Source: Methylovirgula sp. (GTDB taxonomy: Bacteria > Pseudomonadota > Alphaproteobacteria > Rhizobiales > Beijerinckiaceae). From it: DNA of 8,180 nucleotides. The stretch's first letter is position 1. Each line of letters begins with the position of its first letter. A program made the translations under genes and the position numbers. Positions 1 through 6,097 of this stretch are shown here, in pieces. The stretch is taken from assembly GCA_030040215.1 (NCBI GenBank), contig JASHUD010000226.1, positions 1 to 8,180 of the forward strand, in the 5' to 3' direction. The notes beneath the pieces are model-generated. The model saw only the letters and a list, made by a program, of their open reading frames with translations. It searched no databases and had not been told where the DNA came from.

Positions 1-623
1 CGGCCGATCCGCAACCAAGTGAAGTCGGATTCGATGGCCTTGCCTTGCGAAGCGAAATCGTCGAGCGCATCGCGGCGCACGAGGTCGGGACGGAAGCTCA
101 GCATCAGCGATGTCTCGACATCGCCGGCATGGACGCCGTGTGCCAGTTCCTCGGCCGAAAAGAGCCCGTCCGGATAGCCGAACCGGTGCCACGTCGCTGT
201 AACGACGAACATACCGAGGCGGGCGCGCAGATCGTGCGCGGCGAGATTGAGCAGCGGCACGTTCCCGCCGTGCGAATTGAGGAGAACAAGCTTGCGGCAG
301 CCGGCGCGCTCGACGCTTTCGCCGATTTCCGTCAGCAGATGCAGAAGACTCGTTGCCGAGAGAGTCAGCGTGCCGGGAAAATCGGCATGCTCGATGGAGG
401 CGCCGACCGCCTGCACCGGAAGAAAGAGCACCGGCAGCTCCTCCGGCAGCCGCGCCACGACCCGTTCGATATAGCCCTGCATCAGGAACAGATCGACGCC
501 TAGCGGCAGATGCGGCCCATGTTGCTCGACGGCGGCCATCGGCAGGACCGCGATCGTCTCTTCCATGTCGGCGCTGTGGAAATCCTTCCAGCTCATCTCG
601 GCCCAGAACCGCGTCGGCAGCAT
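1..623 (-). CDS. Creatininase-family metal-dependent amidohydrolase (3' end cut by window edge)
   Basis: The minus-strand frame opens at ATG 621-623 and runs off the left edge after 207 codons; family members are about 240-270 residues, so roughly the last 50 are missing. Visible family motifs are EQHGPHLPLGVD at residues 33-44 (metal ligands expected at E33, H35, D44), NSHGGN at 116-121 (H118) and HAGDVETS at 165-172 (E170 expected to bind the second metal). Family members hydrolyse small cyclic or linear amides: creatinine, or formamidopyrimidine intermediates of flavin/F420 synthesis (ArfB). Which of these applies here is not visible. No signal peptide is seen, so it is probably cytoplasmic. 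The start is supported by a strong AAGGAGG at 630-636, six bases upstream. It is divergent from an ABC importer, suggesting that it acts on the imported compound (inference). Family call is firm, substrate unknown. Confidence 0.9.
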   Translation of the reverse strand, partial: MLPTRFWAEMSWKDFHSADMEETIAVLPMAAVEQHGPHLPLGVDLFLMQGYIERVVARLPEELPVLFLPVQAVGASIEHADFPGTLTLSATSLLHLLTEIGESVERAGCRKLVLLNSHGGNVPLLNLAAHDLRARLGMFVVTATWHRFGYPDGLFSAEELAHGVHAGDVETSLMLSFRPDLVRRDALDDFASQGKAIESDFTWLRIG

Positions 624-647
624 CGGTCGCCTCCTTGGCGTGCCGGC

Positions 648-676
648 AGCCTAGGGCCTCGAACATAGGCCTTCAA
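648..676 (-). promoter_or_regulatory. Candidate sigma70-type promoter of the creatininase-family gene
   Basis: On the minus strand, TTGAAG (671-676) is followed after exactly 17 bases by TAGGCT (648-653). This matches TTGACA at 4 of 6 and TATAAT at 3 of 6, acceptable for a GC-rich alphaproteobacterium. Transcription would start about 18 bases before the ATG, just upstream of the AAGGAGG ribosome site. The -35 box overlaps an inverted repeat at 674-690. This is a motif match by eye only. Confidence 0.35.
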
Positions 677-690
677 GTCGGGCAGACTTG
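674..690. promoter_or_regulatory. Operator-like inverted repeat in the divergent intergenic region
   Basis: CAAGTC (674-679) and GACTTG (685-690) are perfect 6-bp inverted arms around the 5-base spacer GGGCA. The site lies in the 123-bp gap between two divergent transcription units and overlaps the proposed -35 box of the minus-strand gene, where a repressor would block it. From the importer side it sits about 57 bases before the start codon. An RNA hairpin is the alternative reading. No regulator gene is in the window to pair it with. Confidence 0.3.
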
Positions 691-746
691 CGCGAGGCGC
701 GCGTCCGCGCCAATCATCCCGCCGCGCTTGCTCGCGGGAATAACGG

Positions 747-1748
747 ATGCAAACGATATTACGGGCATTTGCCGCGGCTCTACTGTTCGTCCCAACGCCG
801 TCGTCCGCGCTCGACAAGGTGACCTTTGCCACGAATTGGCGGGCCGAGGCCGAGCACGGCGGCTTCTATCAGGCGCTTGCCGACGGCACCTATGCGAAAT
901 ACGGGCTCGACGTGACGATCGTTCAAGGCGGCCCGCAGGCCAACAATCGCCTGCTGCTTGCCGCCGGCCGCATCGACTTCGACATGGGCGCCAACATGAT
1001 CCAGGCGTTCAACGCAGCGGCCCAGAACGTCCCGATCGTCGCCGTCGCGGCGATGTTCCAAAAGGACCCGTTCATCCTGATGTCGCATCCCGGCGAGGGC
1101 CTGGATCGCTTCACCGATCTGCCGAAAGCGACCACCGCCTTCATCGGAAACGATGCGCTCGTCTCGGTCTACCAGTGGCTGCACCACGCCTATGGGTTCA
1201 GCTTTTCCATGGTGAAGCCCTATACGTTCAATTCGGCGCCGTTCGTGGCCGACGTGCATTCCATTCAGCAGGGCTATGCGACCTCCGAACCTTATGCCAT
1301 CGAACGCCAAGGCGGATTTACGCCGAACGTCTTCCTTGCCGCCGATTACGGCTACCAATCCTATTCGACGACGATCGAAGCGCGGCGCGATTTTATCGCC
1401 GCGCATCCCGATCTCGTGCAGCGCTTCGTCAACGCTTCGATCCTCGGCTGGTATCATTATCTCTACGGCGACCGCACCAAGGCGAATGCACTCATTCGCA
1501 GGGACAATCCCGACATTACCGAGGACCAGCTCGACTATTCCGTCGCGGCGATGAAGAAATACGGCATCGCCGACTCGGGCGATGCCACCAAACTCGGCAT
1601 CGGCGCGATGACCGATCAACGCATGCACGCCTTCTTCGTGCAGATGGCGGCGACGGGGCTTTTCAAGCCCGATCTCGATTATCGGCGCGCCTATACGACG
1701 CAATTCGTCGACCACGGCGTCGGGCTAGCGCTTCGGCCGAAGCCATGA
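747..1748 (+). CDS. NMT1/THI5-like ABC transporter substrate-binding protein
   Basis: This 333-residue protein is the periplasmic receptor of the importer encoded by the next two genes. Residues 1-21 form a Sec signal peptide (short hydrophobic core, SSA before LDK, predicted cut after A21). The mature part begins with the NitT/TauT/ThiY-type pattern: NWRAEAEHGGFYQALADGTYAKYGLDVTIV across 30-59, then GGPQANNRLLLAAGRIDF at 61-78. This family binds sulfonates, thiamine pyrimidine precursors (ThiY), riboflavin (RibY) and similar small ligands. There is no cysteine anywhere, so the iron-binding cysteine motif of the fungal THI5 pyrimidine synthase is absent and a transport role is favoured. The start gives a complete signal peptide; the ribosome site is weak (GGGAA at 736-740). 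Its stop overlaps the ATPase start (ATGA). Ligand unknown. Confidence 0.88.
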   Translation: MQTILRAFAAALLFVPTPSSALDKVTFATNWRAEAEHGGFYQALADGTYAKYGLDVTIVQGGPQANNRLLLAAGRIDFDMGANMIQAFNAAAQNVPIVAVAAMFQKDPFILMSHPGEGLDRFTDLPKATTAFIGNDALVSVYQWLHHAYGFSFSMVKPYTFNSAPFVADVHSIQQGYATSEPYAIERQGGFTPNVFLAADYGYQSYSTTIEARRDFIAAHPDLVQRFVNASILGWYHYLYGDRTKANALIRRDNPDITEDQLDYSVAAMKKYGIADSGDATKLGIGAMTDQRMHAFFVQMAATGLFKPDLDYRRAYTTQFVDHGVGLALRPKP

Positions 1749-2503
1749 GCGACGCGCTCGTCGTACTCAAAGACGTAGGCAAGACATTCGACAACGGAAC
1801 GCGTGCCCTCGCGCATCTCAATCTCACCGTTCGCGCCGGCGAACTGGTGACCCTTCTCGGGCCTTCGGGCTGCGGAAAATCGACGGCGCTGCGCCTTATC
1901 GCCGAACTTGAGGCCCCCTCGTCGGGAACGATCACCGTGCCGGCGCGAAAGCCGGGCGAGGTTGGATTTGTGTTTCAGGAGCCGACGCTGATGCCTTGGG
2001 CGACCGTTGCCGACAACGTTCTGCTGCCGCTGCGGCTGCAAAAAGTGCCGGCTGCCGAAGCGCGGCGGCGCTGCGCCGACGTCATGACGCTCGTCGGGCT
2101 TGCCGATTTCGCGCGCGCCTATCCGCATCAGCTTTCGGGCGGCATGCGCATGCGCGTCTCCATCGCCCGGGCGCTCGCCCCGCGCCCCAGCCTGCTTCTG
2201 ATGGACGAACCGTTTGCCGCGCTCGACGAGATCAGCCGCTTCCGCCTCAACGACGATCTGCTGCGGCTGAAGAAGGAGCTTGCGACGACGATCGTCTTCG
2301 TGACCCACTCGGTCTACGAGAGCGTCTATCTCGCAAGCCGCATCGCAATCATGGCGGCACGGCCCGGACGGATCACCGAGGAGATTGCCATCGATCCGCC
2401 GCTGCCGCGCGGCGCGGATCTGCGCACCAGCGCCGCTTTTCTCGACCGTTGCAGCCGGGCGACGCGCGCCTTGGAGCGCGCCGCGGCGGAGGATCGGCCA
2501 TGA
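1745..2503 (+). CDS. ABC transporter ATP-binding protein, NitT/TauT/SsuB-like
   Basis: The 252-residue cytoplasmic ATPase energises the importer. It has the full nucleotide-binding domain: Walker A GPSGCGKST at 39-47, Q-loop Q78 in FVFQEPTLMPW, signature LSGGM at 130-134, Walker B LLLMDEP at 150-156 with catalytic E155, D-loop ALDE, and H-loop H188 in VTHSVYES. The last two are typical of the NitT/TauT importer ATPases (SsuB, TauB, ThiZ). The reading frame stays open far upstream, to about 353, giving a nominal 716-codon frame. The true start is ATG 1745, because the ABC domain begins right there and the ATG overlaps the stop of the binding-protein gene as ATGA, a sign of translational coupling. 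The same arrangement links it to the permease downstream. Signature SGGM instead of SGGQ is common in this subfamily. Confidence 0.92.
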   Translation: MSDALVVLKDVGKTFDNGTRALAHLNLTVRAGELVTLLGPSGCGKSTALRLIAELEAPSSGTITVPARKPGEVGFVFQEPTLMPWATVADNVLLPLRLQKVPAAEARRRCADVMTLVGLADFARAYPHQLSGGMRMRVSIARALAPRPSLLLMDEPFAALDEISRFRLNDDLLRLKKELATTIVFVTHSVYESVYLASRIAIMAARPGRITEEIAIDPPLPRGADLRTSAAFLDRCSRATRALERAAAEDRP

Positions 2504-3273
2504 TTAGACGCTTGACGCGTTATTGGCCGACCGCGGTAGCGTTCGTGGTCTTCCTGCTTGCGTGGGAGGCCGTGGTCAGGCTGGCGCGTCTTCCGCCGTT
2601 TGTGCTGCCGGCACCGAGCCTCGTGGCAACGACGCTCATCACCGACCGCGCCATGCTCTTTGCCTCGCTTTGGGTGACTCTACGGACCACGTTCGCGGCC
2701 TTGGGGCTGGCGATTGTTGGCGGATCTTCATTGGCGATCCTCTTTTCGCAGTGGAAATGGCTGGAGCGGGCGCTTCTGCCGTTCGCGGTCGTCCTCCAGG
2801 TCACGCCGATCATTGCGATTGCGCCGTTGCTGCTGATTTATCTCGCCGCATGGCAGGCGGTCCTGGGCTGCGCGTTCCTCGTGGCGTTTTTTCCGATCCT
2901 CGCCAATTGCTCCTTGGGTCTCGCCTCGACCGACCGCAATCTCCTGGATGTCTTCGCGCTATATGGCGCTTCGCGCTGGCAGACTCTGGTCATGCTCAAG
3001 CTTCCCGCCGCGCTGCCTTCTTTCTTCGTTGGGCTGCGGATCGGCGGCGGCCTCGCTTTGATCGGAGCCGTCGCCGCCGAGCTTGCCGCCGGCGCGTCGG
3101 GGCAAGAGACCGGACTCGCTTTCCGGATCGTCGAGGCTGGCTATCGGCTCGATATTCCCCGCATGTTCGCGGCGTTGGTGCTGATCTCGCTGGCCGGCAT
3201 GGTGATTTATTTCAGCCTATCGGCGCTGTCGCATCGGGCGCTCCGCCATTGGCATGAGAGCGCCGACGTTTAG
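2500..3273 (+). CDS. ABC transporter permease, NitT/TauT/SsuC-like
   Basis: The 257-residue inner-membrane subunit of the importer. Hydrophobic segments are visible at about 11-29, 63-84, 91-115, 118-142, 181-199 and 224-244, fitting the six-helix fold of this family. The cytoplasmic loop at about 150-176 carries the EAA-like coupling motif (LYGASRWQTLVMLKLPAALP), which docks on the ATPase. FVLPAPS at 34-40 is a typical early motif of SsuC/TauC/ThiX-type permeases. Start ATG 2500 overlaps the ATPase stop (ATGA), so the three genes form one tightly coupled transcript. The frame is open further upstream to 1996, but that portion is antisense-like noise inside the ATPase gene. One permease and one ATPase gene imply homodimers of each. 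Substrate is undetermined. Confidence 0.92.
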   Translation: MIRRLTRYWPTAVAFVVFLLAWEAVVRLARLPPFVLPAPSLVATTLITDRAMLFASLWVTLRTTFAALGLAIVGGSSLAILFSQWKWLERALLPFAVVLQVTPIIAIAPLLLIYLAAWQAVLGCAFLVAFFPILANCSLGLASTDRNLLDVFALYGASRWQTLVMLKLPAALPSFFVGLRIGGGLALIGAVAAELAAGASGQETGLAFRIVEAGYRLDIPRMFAALVLISLAGMVIYFSLSALSHRALRHWHESADV

Positions 3274-3383
3274 CGAGAGTTAACCGGCACGGCCGTTGAT
3301 GGAGGAGATCGCAGGACAACCGAGCCTCGATCGCGTAAGGAAGAGAGGCCCACCCCGCGGCGTCAGCCGCAAGGGAGGATGAG

Positions 3384-3971
3384 ATGAAGACACACGGATC
3401 GGCGGCCCGCCTCGGCGTTGCCTGGCTCGGCATCCTGGCTTTTTTCCCTTCGCAAGCAATGGCGCTTTCCAAAGCCGACGCGGCCAGTGCCCAGCTTGGC
3501 GCGTTTGCTCTCGTTCCCGTTCACGCATCGGCCGCGCCCGGTTTCGCGTCGGAAGACGCGAGCGAGGCCCCCGGATTCGACCTGGTCCAAGCGACGCCCG
3601 TGCAGCACCGGAAGCCAGTTTCGGCAAGCGCGGCGAATGCGCCGCCCAAACCCTCGCCGGTCGCGCTGGCGATGAAGCCGGGCGATCTCGCCGCCCGTTA
3701 CGCGATCGAGCGCGACGGTGGCAAGGATGCCGACTGTCTCCTAATCTTCGACAATCAGACAAAGGCGCCGGGCGGCTATAAAGCGCTTCTGGCGCCGGGC
3801 TGCCGTGACGAAGGCATCATGATCTTCGACCCGGTCGGCTGGCGGCTTGTCGCCGGCCGCCTCGTGCTCACTGCGCGGCGCGGCTACACCGCGCATTTCG
3901 ATCTGCAGGCGGACGGCGCTTGGCGGAAGGATCCGAGCGAAGGCAAACCGCTCATCTTGAAGAAGCTTTAG
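3384..3971 (+). CDS. Probable AprI/Inh-family metalloprotease inhibitor, exported
   Basis: The 195-residue protein starts with a signal peptide (hydrophobic core about 11-24, SQAMA before LSK, predicted cut after A27). A low-complexity Ala/Pro-rich stretch follows at about 30-98, then a small domain at 99-195. That domain has the AprI/Inh layout: a chain like ARYAIERDGG before C118, GGYKALLAPGC with C140, FDPVGWRLVAGRLVLTARRG at 148-167, and a final short strand PLILKKL. Two cysteines at this spacing match the disulfide of Erwinia/Pseudomonas Inh-AprI, periplasmic eight-stranded barrels that plug the active site of serralysin-type zinc proteases. The Ala/Pro linker is longer than in classical inhibitors. 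The start has a strong GGGAGG at 3373-3378, preceded by a small hairpin (GCGGC 3357-3361, GCCGC 3366-3370). No protease or type I secretion gene is adjacent. The family assignment rests on pattern recognition and inhibition is inferred. Confidence 0.68.
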   Translation: MKTHGSAARLGVAWLGILAFFPSQAMALSKADAASAQLGAFALVPVHASAAPGFASEDASEAPGFDLVQATPVQHRKPVSASAANAPPKPSPVALAMKPGDLAARYAIERDGGKDADCLLIFDNQTKAPGGYKALLAPGCRDEGIMIFDPVGWRLVAGRLVLTARRGYTAHFDLQADGAWRKDPSEGKPLILKKL

Positions 3972-4026
3972 TAGAGATTGCCGGCTGCGCCCGCGGCGAC
4001 TTGCGAACCCCGCCGCTCGGTGCTAC

Positions 4027-4046
4027 CCGCCAACAGCCGCCAACAA
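4027..4046 (+). repeat. Two-copy 10-bp direct repeat at the nrnC ribosome-binding region
   Basis: CCGCCAACAG (4027-4036) is followed immediately by CCGCCAACAA (4037-4046), identical at 9 of 10 positions. The second copy ends in the AAGGA (4045-4049) that is the only visible ribosome site for the next gene, at a long 13-base spacing from its ATG. It may be a simple slippage duplication. Confidence 0.55.
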
Positions 4047-4062
4047 GGACCGCCAGCCCGCG

Positions 4063-4677
4063 ATGACGATCAATTTCTACAAAGGCGACCTGCCGGACGG
4101 TTTCGATACGAAGGACAGTGTCGCGATCGACACGGAAACCTTGGGGCTGGTGCTCAATCGCGACCGGCTTTGTTTGGTGCAAGTGTCGCGCGGCGACGGG
4201 TCGGCGGAGGTCGTGCAAATCGCCGCCGGGCAGAAACACGCGCCCAACATCGAACGGCTGCTCGCCGATCGTAAGGTGACAAAGCTCTTCCACTATGCGC
4301 GGTTTGACGTCGCAATCCTTTACGAAAGCTTCGGCGTCATGGCCATGCCGCTGTATTGCACCAAAATCGCCTCGAAACTGACCAGGACTTATACAGATCG
4401 GCACGGGCTCAAGGATCTCGTGCGCGAACTGCTGGGGATCGATCTATCGAAACAGCAGCAAAGTTCGGATTGGGGCGCCGACACGCTGTCGGAGGCGCAA
4501 CTCGCTTATGCGGCGGCGGACGTGCTGCACTTGCACGCCCTGCGCGGCAAGCTCGATGCAATGCTGGCGCGCGAGGGCCGCGTCGAACTCGCCAACGCCT
4601 GTTTCGATTTTCTGCCGACTCGCGCCAAGCTCGATCTTTTGGGCTGGGCGGATTCCGACATCTTTTCGCACGAATGA
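4063..4677 (+). CDS. nrnC: NrnC-type oligoribonuclease (short RNase D-like DEDDy exonuclease)
   Basis: This 204-residue cytoplasmic 3'-5' exonuclease has only the DEDDy domain. Exo I is DTETLGL (D23, E25), Exo II is HYARFD (D82), Exo III is YAAAD (Y149, D153). It lacks the HRDC domains of full RNase D. Its length, the MTI start, the central block TKIASKLTRTYTDRHGLK (100-117), KQQQSSDW (130-137) and the ending FLPTR...GW...SDIF match alphaproteobacterial NrnC. NrnC removes dinucleotides at the end of RNA decay and takes the place of oligoribonuclease (Orn) in many of these bacteria; it may also clear pGpG from c-di-GMP turnover. ATG 4063 is chosen because it fits the family N-terminus; its AAGGA is unusually distant (13 bases). 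The same gene precedes lptC in other Hyphomicrobiales. All catalytic residues are intact. Confidence 0.9.
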   Translation: MTINFYKGDLPDGFDTKDSVAIDTETLGLVLNRDRLCLVQVSRGDGSAEVVQIAAGQKHAPNIERLLADRKVTKLFHYARFDVAILYESFGVMAMPLYCTKIASKLTRTYTDRHGLKDLVRELLGIDLSKQQQSSDWGADTLSEAQLAYAAADVLHLHALRGKLDAMLAREGRVELANACFDFLPTRAKLDLLGWADSDIFSHE

Positions 4678-4743
4678 TGCGGAATAGGGAAAGATTGCAG
4701 AGGCTTGCACTAATTTGGCGCGTGCCGGGAAATTGATGCCGCG

Positions 4744-4771
4744 TTGCTGCCAAGATGCACTGGGATAGGCT
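4744..4771 (+). promoter_or_regulatory. Weak candidate promoter before lptC
   Basis: The 122-bp gap between nrnC and lptC contains TTGCTG (4744-4749), a 16-base spacer, and TAGGCT (4766-4771). The same TAGGCT is used in the proposed promoter of the creatininase-family gene. A start site near 4778 would leave a leader of about 20 bases that includes AAGAGG (4785-4790). Readthrough from nrnC is equally possible because no terminator hairpin is seen after 4677. Confidence 0.25.
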
Positions 4772-4799
4772 AGGATGGCGCCGCAAGAGGTAGTCGTAC

Positions 4800-5510
4800 A
4801 TGACTGATCTGGCACGCTTTCGCACAGCTCTGGGTGACGGGCTGGATGTGTCGGCCGGGCAATCCCACCGCGCCGTTCGCGTTGCCCGGCTGCATTCCGT
4901 TTTTGTGCGCTATCTCCGGCACTTCATCGTTTTTGGATGCAGCTTCGCCGTGCTGGCGCTGGGGATCGTCGTTCTGTTCGATCCATTCCAACGTCTGCCG
5001 CACAATCTCACTGTCACGGATGTTGGTCTGAAAGGGTCGGTGGTCACGTTAAAAAGTCCGAAAACCACGGGGATCCGCGGCGACGGCCAACCGTTCGAAT
5101 TGACCGGCGTCTCCGGCACGCAGGACATCCTCAATCCGCATGTCGTCCATCTCACCGGCGTCGACGCCAAGATCGGATTGGACGACGCCACGACGGCGAG
5201 GGTTACCGCCGACACGGGCACGTATGACAGCAGCGAGGACGTTGTGTGGCTGCGCACCAACGTTCGCATCAAGAATGCCGTGAGCGGCTATGACATGCAC
5301 CTTCGCACCGCCACGGTTGATCTGAATTCCAGCGCTTTGGTCACCGAAGAGCCGGTCTTCGTGACCATGGATAGCGGCAGCACGATTTCCGCCGATCGCA
5401 TGGACATCACCGACAACGGCCACAAGATCTCCTTCGCAGGCCAGGTGAGTTCGTCGATTGTTACGGGCGGCGCGGATTCCGATACGAACTCCGCCGAGGC
5501 GTCGCAATGA
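4800..5510 (+). CDS. lptC: LPS transport bitopic protein LptC
   Basis: LptC is the inner-membrane anchored part of the lipopolysaccharide bridge: it takes LPS from LptB2FG and passes it to LptA. The 236-residue protein has a cytoplasmic N-terminus of about 40 residues, one transmembrane helix at about 42-60 (HFIVFGCSFAVLALGIVVLF), and a periplasmic beta-jellyroll rich in alternating strands, for example LTGVDAKIGL and ISADRMDITDNGHKISFAGQV at 196-216, the OstA/LptA-like repeat. The E. coli protein is about 191 residues; the extra length is the cytoplasmic lead, usual for alphaproteobacteria. AAGAGG at 4785-4790 supports the start. The stop overlaps the lptA start (ATGA at 5507-5510). LptF and LptG are not in the window. 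Confidence 0.9.
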   Translation: MTDLARFRTALGDGLDVSAGQSHRAVRVARLHSVFVRYLRHFIVFGCSFAVLALGIVVLFDPFQRLPHNLTVTDVGLKGSVVTLKSPKTTGIRGDGQPFELTGVSGTQDILNPHVVHLTGVDAKIGLDDATTARVTADTGTYDSSEDVVWLRTNVRIKNAVSGYDMHLRTATVDLNSSALVTEEPVFVTMDSGSTISADRMDITDNGHKISFAGQVSSSIVTGGADSDTNSAEASQ

Positions 5511-6097
5511 GCCGCGTCGGCCGTTCGCGAACATCTCTGTCGATCTGCCTCGTTTTCCTCGGGGGCGCATGCTGGTTTGGCGGCTCGATTGCCGCCGATG
5601 CGAAGGCGCAGGACAAGCAGCGCATCAACATCAGCGCCGCCAAGCTCGACTATTACGACAAGGAGCAAAAACTGGTCTATACCGGCAACGTCGTGGCCGT
5701 GCGCGGCGACGCCACGCTGAAGACCCCGTTGCTGACGATCTTTCTCGACCAAAAACAGCCCGGCGCGCGCCCCGGACCGCCGTCGTCCACGAGCCAGATG
5801 CGCCGCATGGAAGCGTCGGGACCGGTGACGCTGATCTCGAAAGACCAGATCGCCACCGGCGATTTTGGGATTTATGAGAAGAATAACAACAAGGTCTATA
5901 TCGACGGTAACGTCAGTTTGATCCAGGGTCCGAACGTGACGAAGGGCGACCATATCGTCTATGATTTAAACACCCATCAGGCGGTGGTCACAGGTCACGT
6001 GCGCAGCATGTTCATTCCCAATAGCGACACCGGAAGCGGGAACCCCAAGAATCCCGGCGACGAGGCCGGCGATCAGCCGCGGACCAAGGTCCAATGA
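5507..6097 (+). CDS. lptA: LPS transport periplasmic bridge protein LptA (OstA-like)
   Basis: LptA forms the head-to-tail periplasmic filament that carries LPS from LptC to LptD at the outer membrane. The 196-residue precursor has a signal peptide (hydrophobic 11-26) with possible cuts after A30 (IAA) or A34 (AKA). The mature part shows the OstA repeat pattern: INISAAKLDYYDKEQKLVYTG (40-60), GNVVAVRGDATLKTPLLTI (60-78), ITGDF-like IATGDFGIYEKNNNKVYIDGNV (115-136) and GDHIVYDLNTHQAVVTGHV (147-165). A Pro/Ser-rich loop at about 82-97 interrupts the strands, and a polar Gly/Pro-rich tail follows residue 171. Both are longer than in E. coli LptA. Overlaps with lptC upstream and lptB downstream, each ATGA, indicate coupled translation of the three genes. 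Confidence 0.92.
   Translation: MSRVGRSRTSLSICLVFLGGACWFGGSIAADAKAQDKQRINISAAKLDYYDKEQKLVYTGNVVAVRGDATLKTPLLTIFLDQKQPGARPGPPSSTSQMRRMEASGPVTLISKDQIATGDFGIYEKNNNKVYIDGNVSLIQGPNVTKGDHIVYDLNTHQAVVTGHVRSMFIPNSDTGSGNPKNPGDEAGDQPRTKVQ

Noticed and set aside
624..746. TPP or FMN riboswitch before the importer
   Set aside because: Looked for because of the ThiY/RibY-like receptor, but the gap has no CTGAGA-type TPP core and is too short for a full FMN element.
780..1715. A 311-codon minus-strand frame opposite the binding-protein gene
   Set aside because: No recognisable domain; His/Arg/Gly/Ile-rich composition is what the reverse strand of a GC-biased coding gene gives, and the plus strand has a clear signal peptide and family motifs.
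747..1748. THI5-type pyrimidine synthase
   Set aside because: The protein has no cysteines, has a signal peptide, and is followed by ATPase and permease genes, all of which point to a transport receptor.
353..2503. A single 716-codon plus-strand open frame
   Set aside because: Only the part from 1745 encodes a recognisable protein (the ABC ATPase). The upstream 464 codons lie antisense to the creatininase-family gene and out of frame through the binding-protein gene, with Arg/Ala/Pro-rich shadow composition typical of GC-rich DNA.
3274..3383. Terminator after the permease gene
   Set aside because: Only a short bulged stem around 3283-3299 with no T-tract; too weak to call.
4063..4677. Full-length RNase D
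   Set aside because: At 204 residues it has only the exonuclease domain, without HRDC domains, and its conserved blocks match NrnC.
5288..5953. A 221-codon minus-strand frame across the lptC/lptA junction
   Set aside because: It is a mirror of two well-recognised genes and has no domain of its own.
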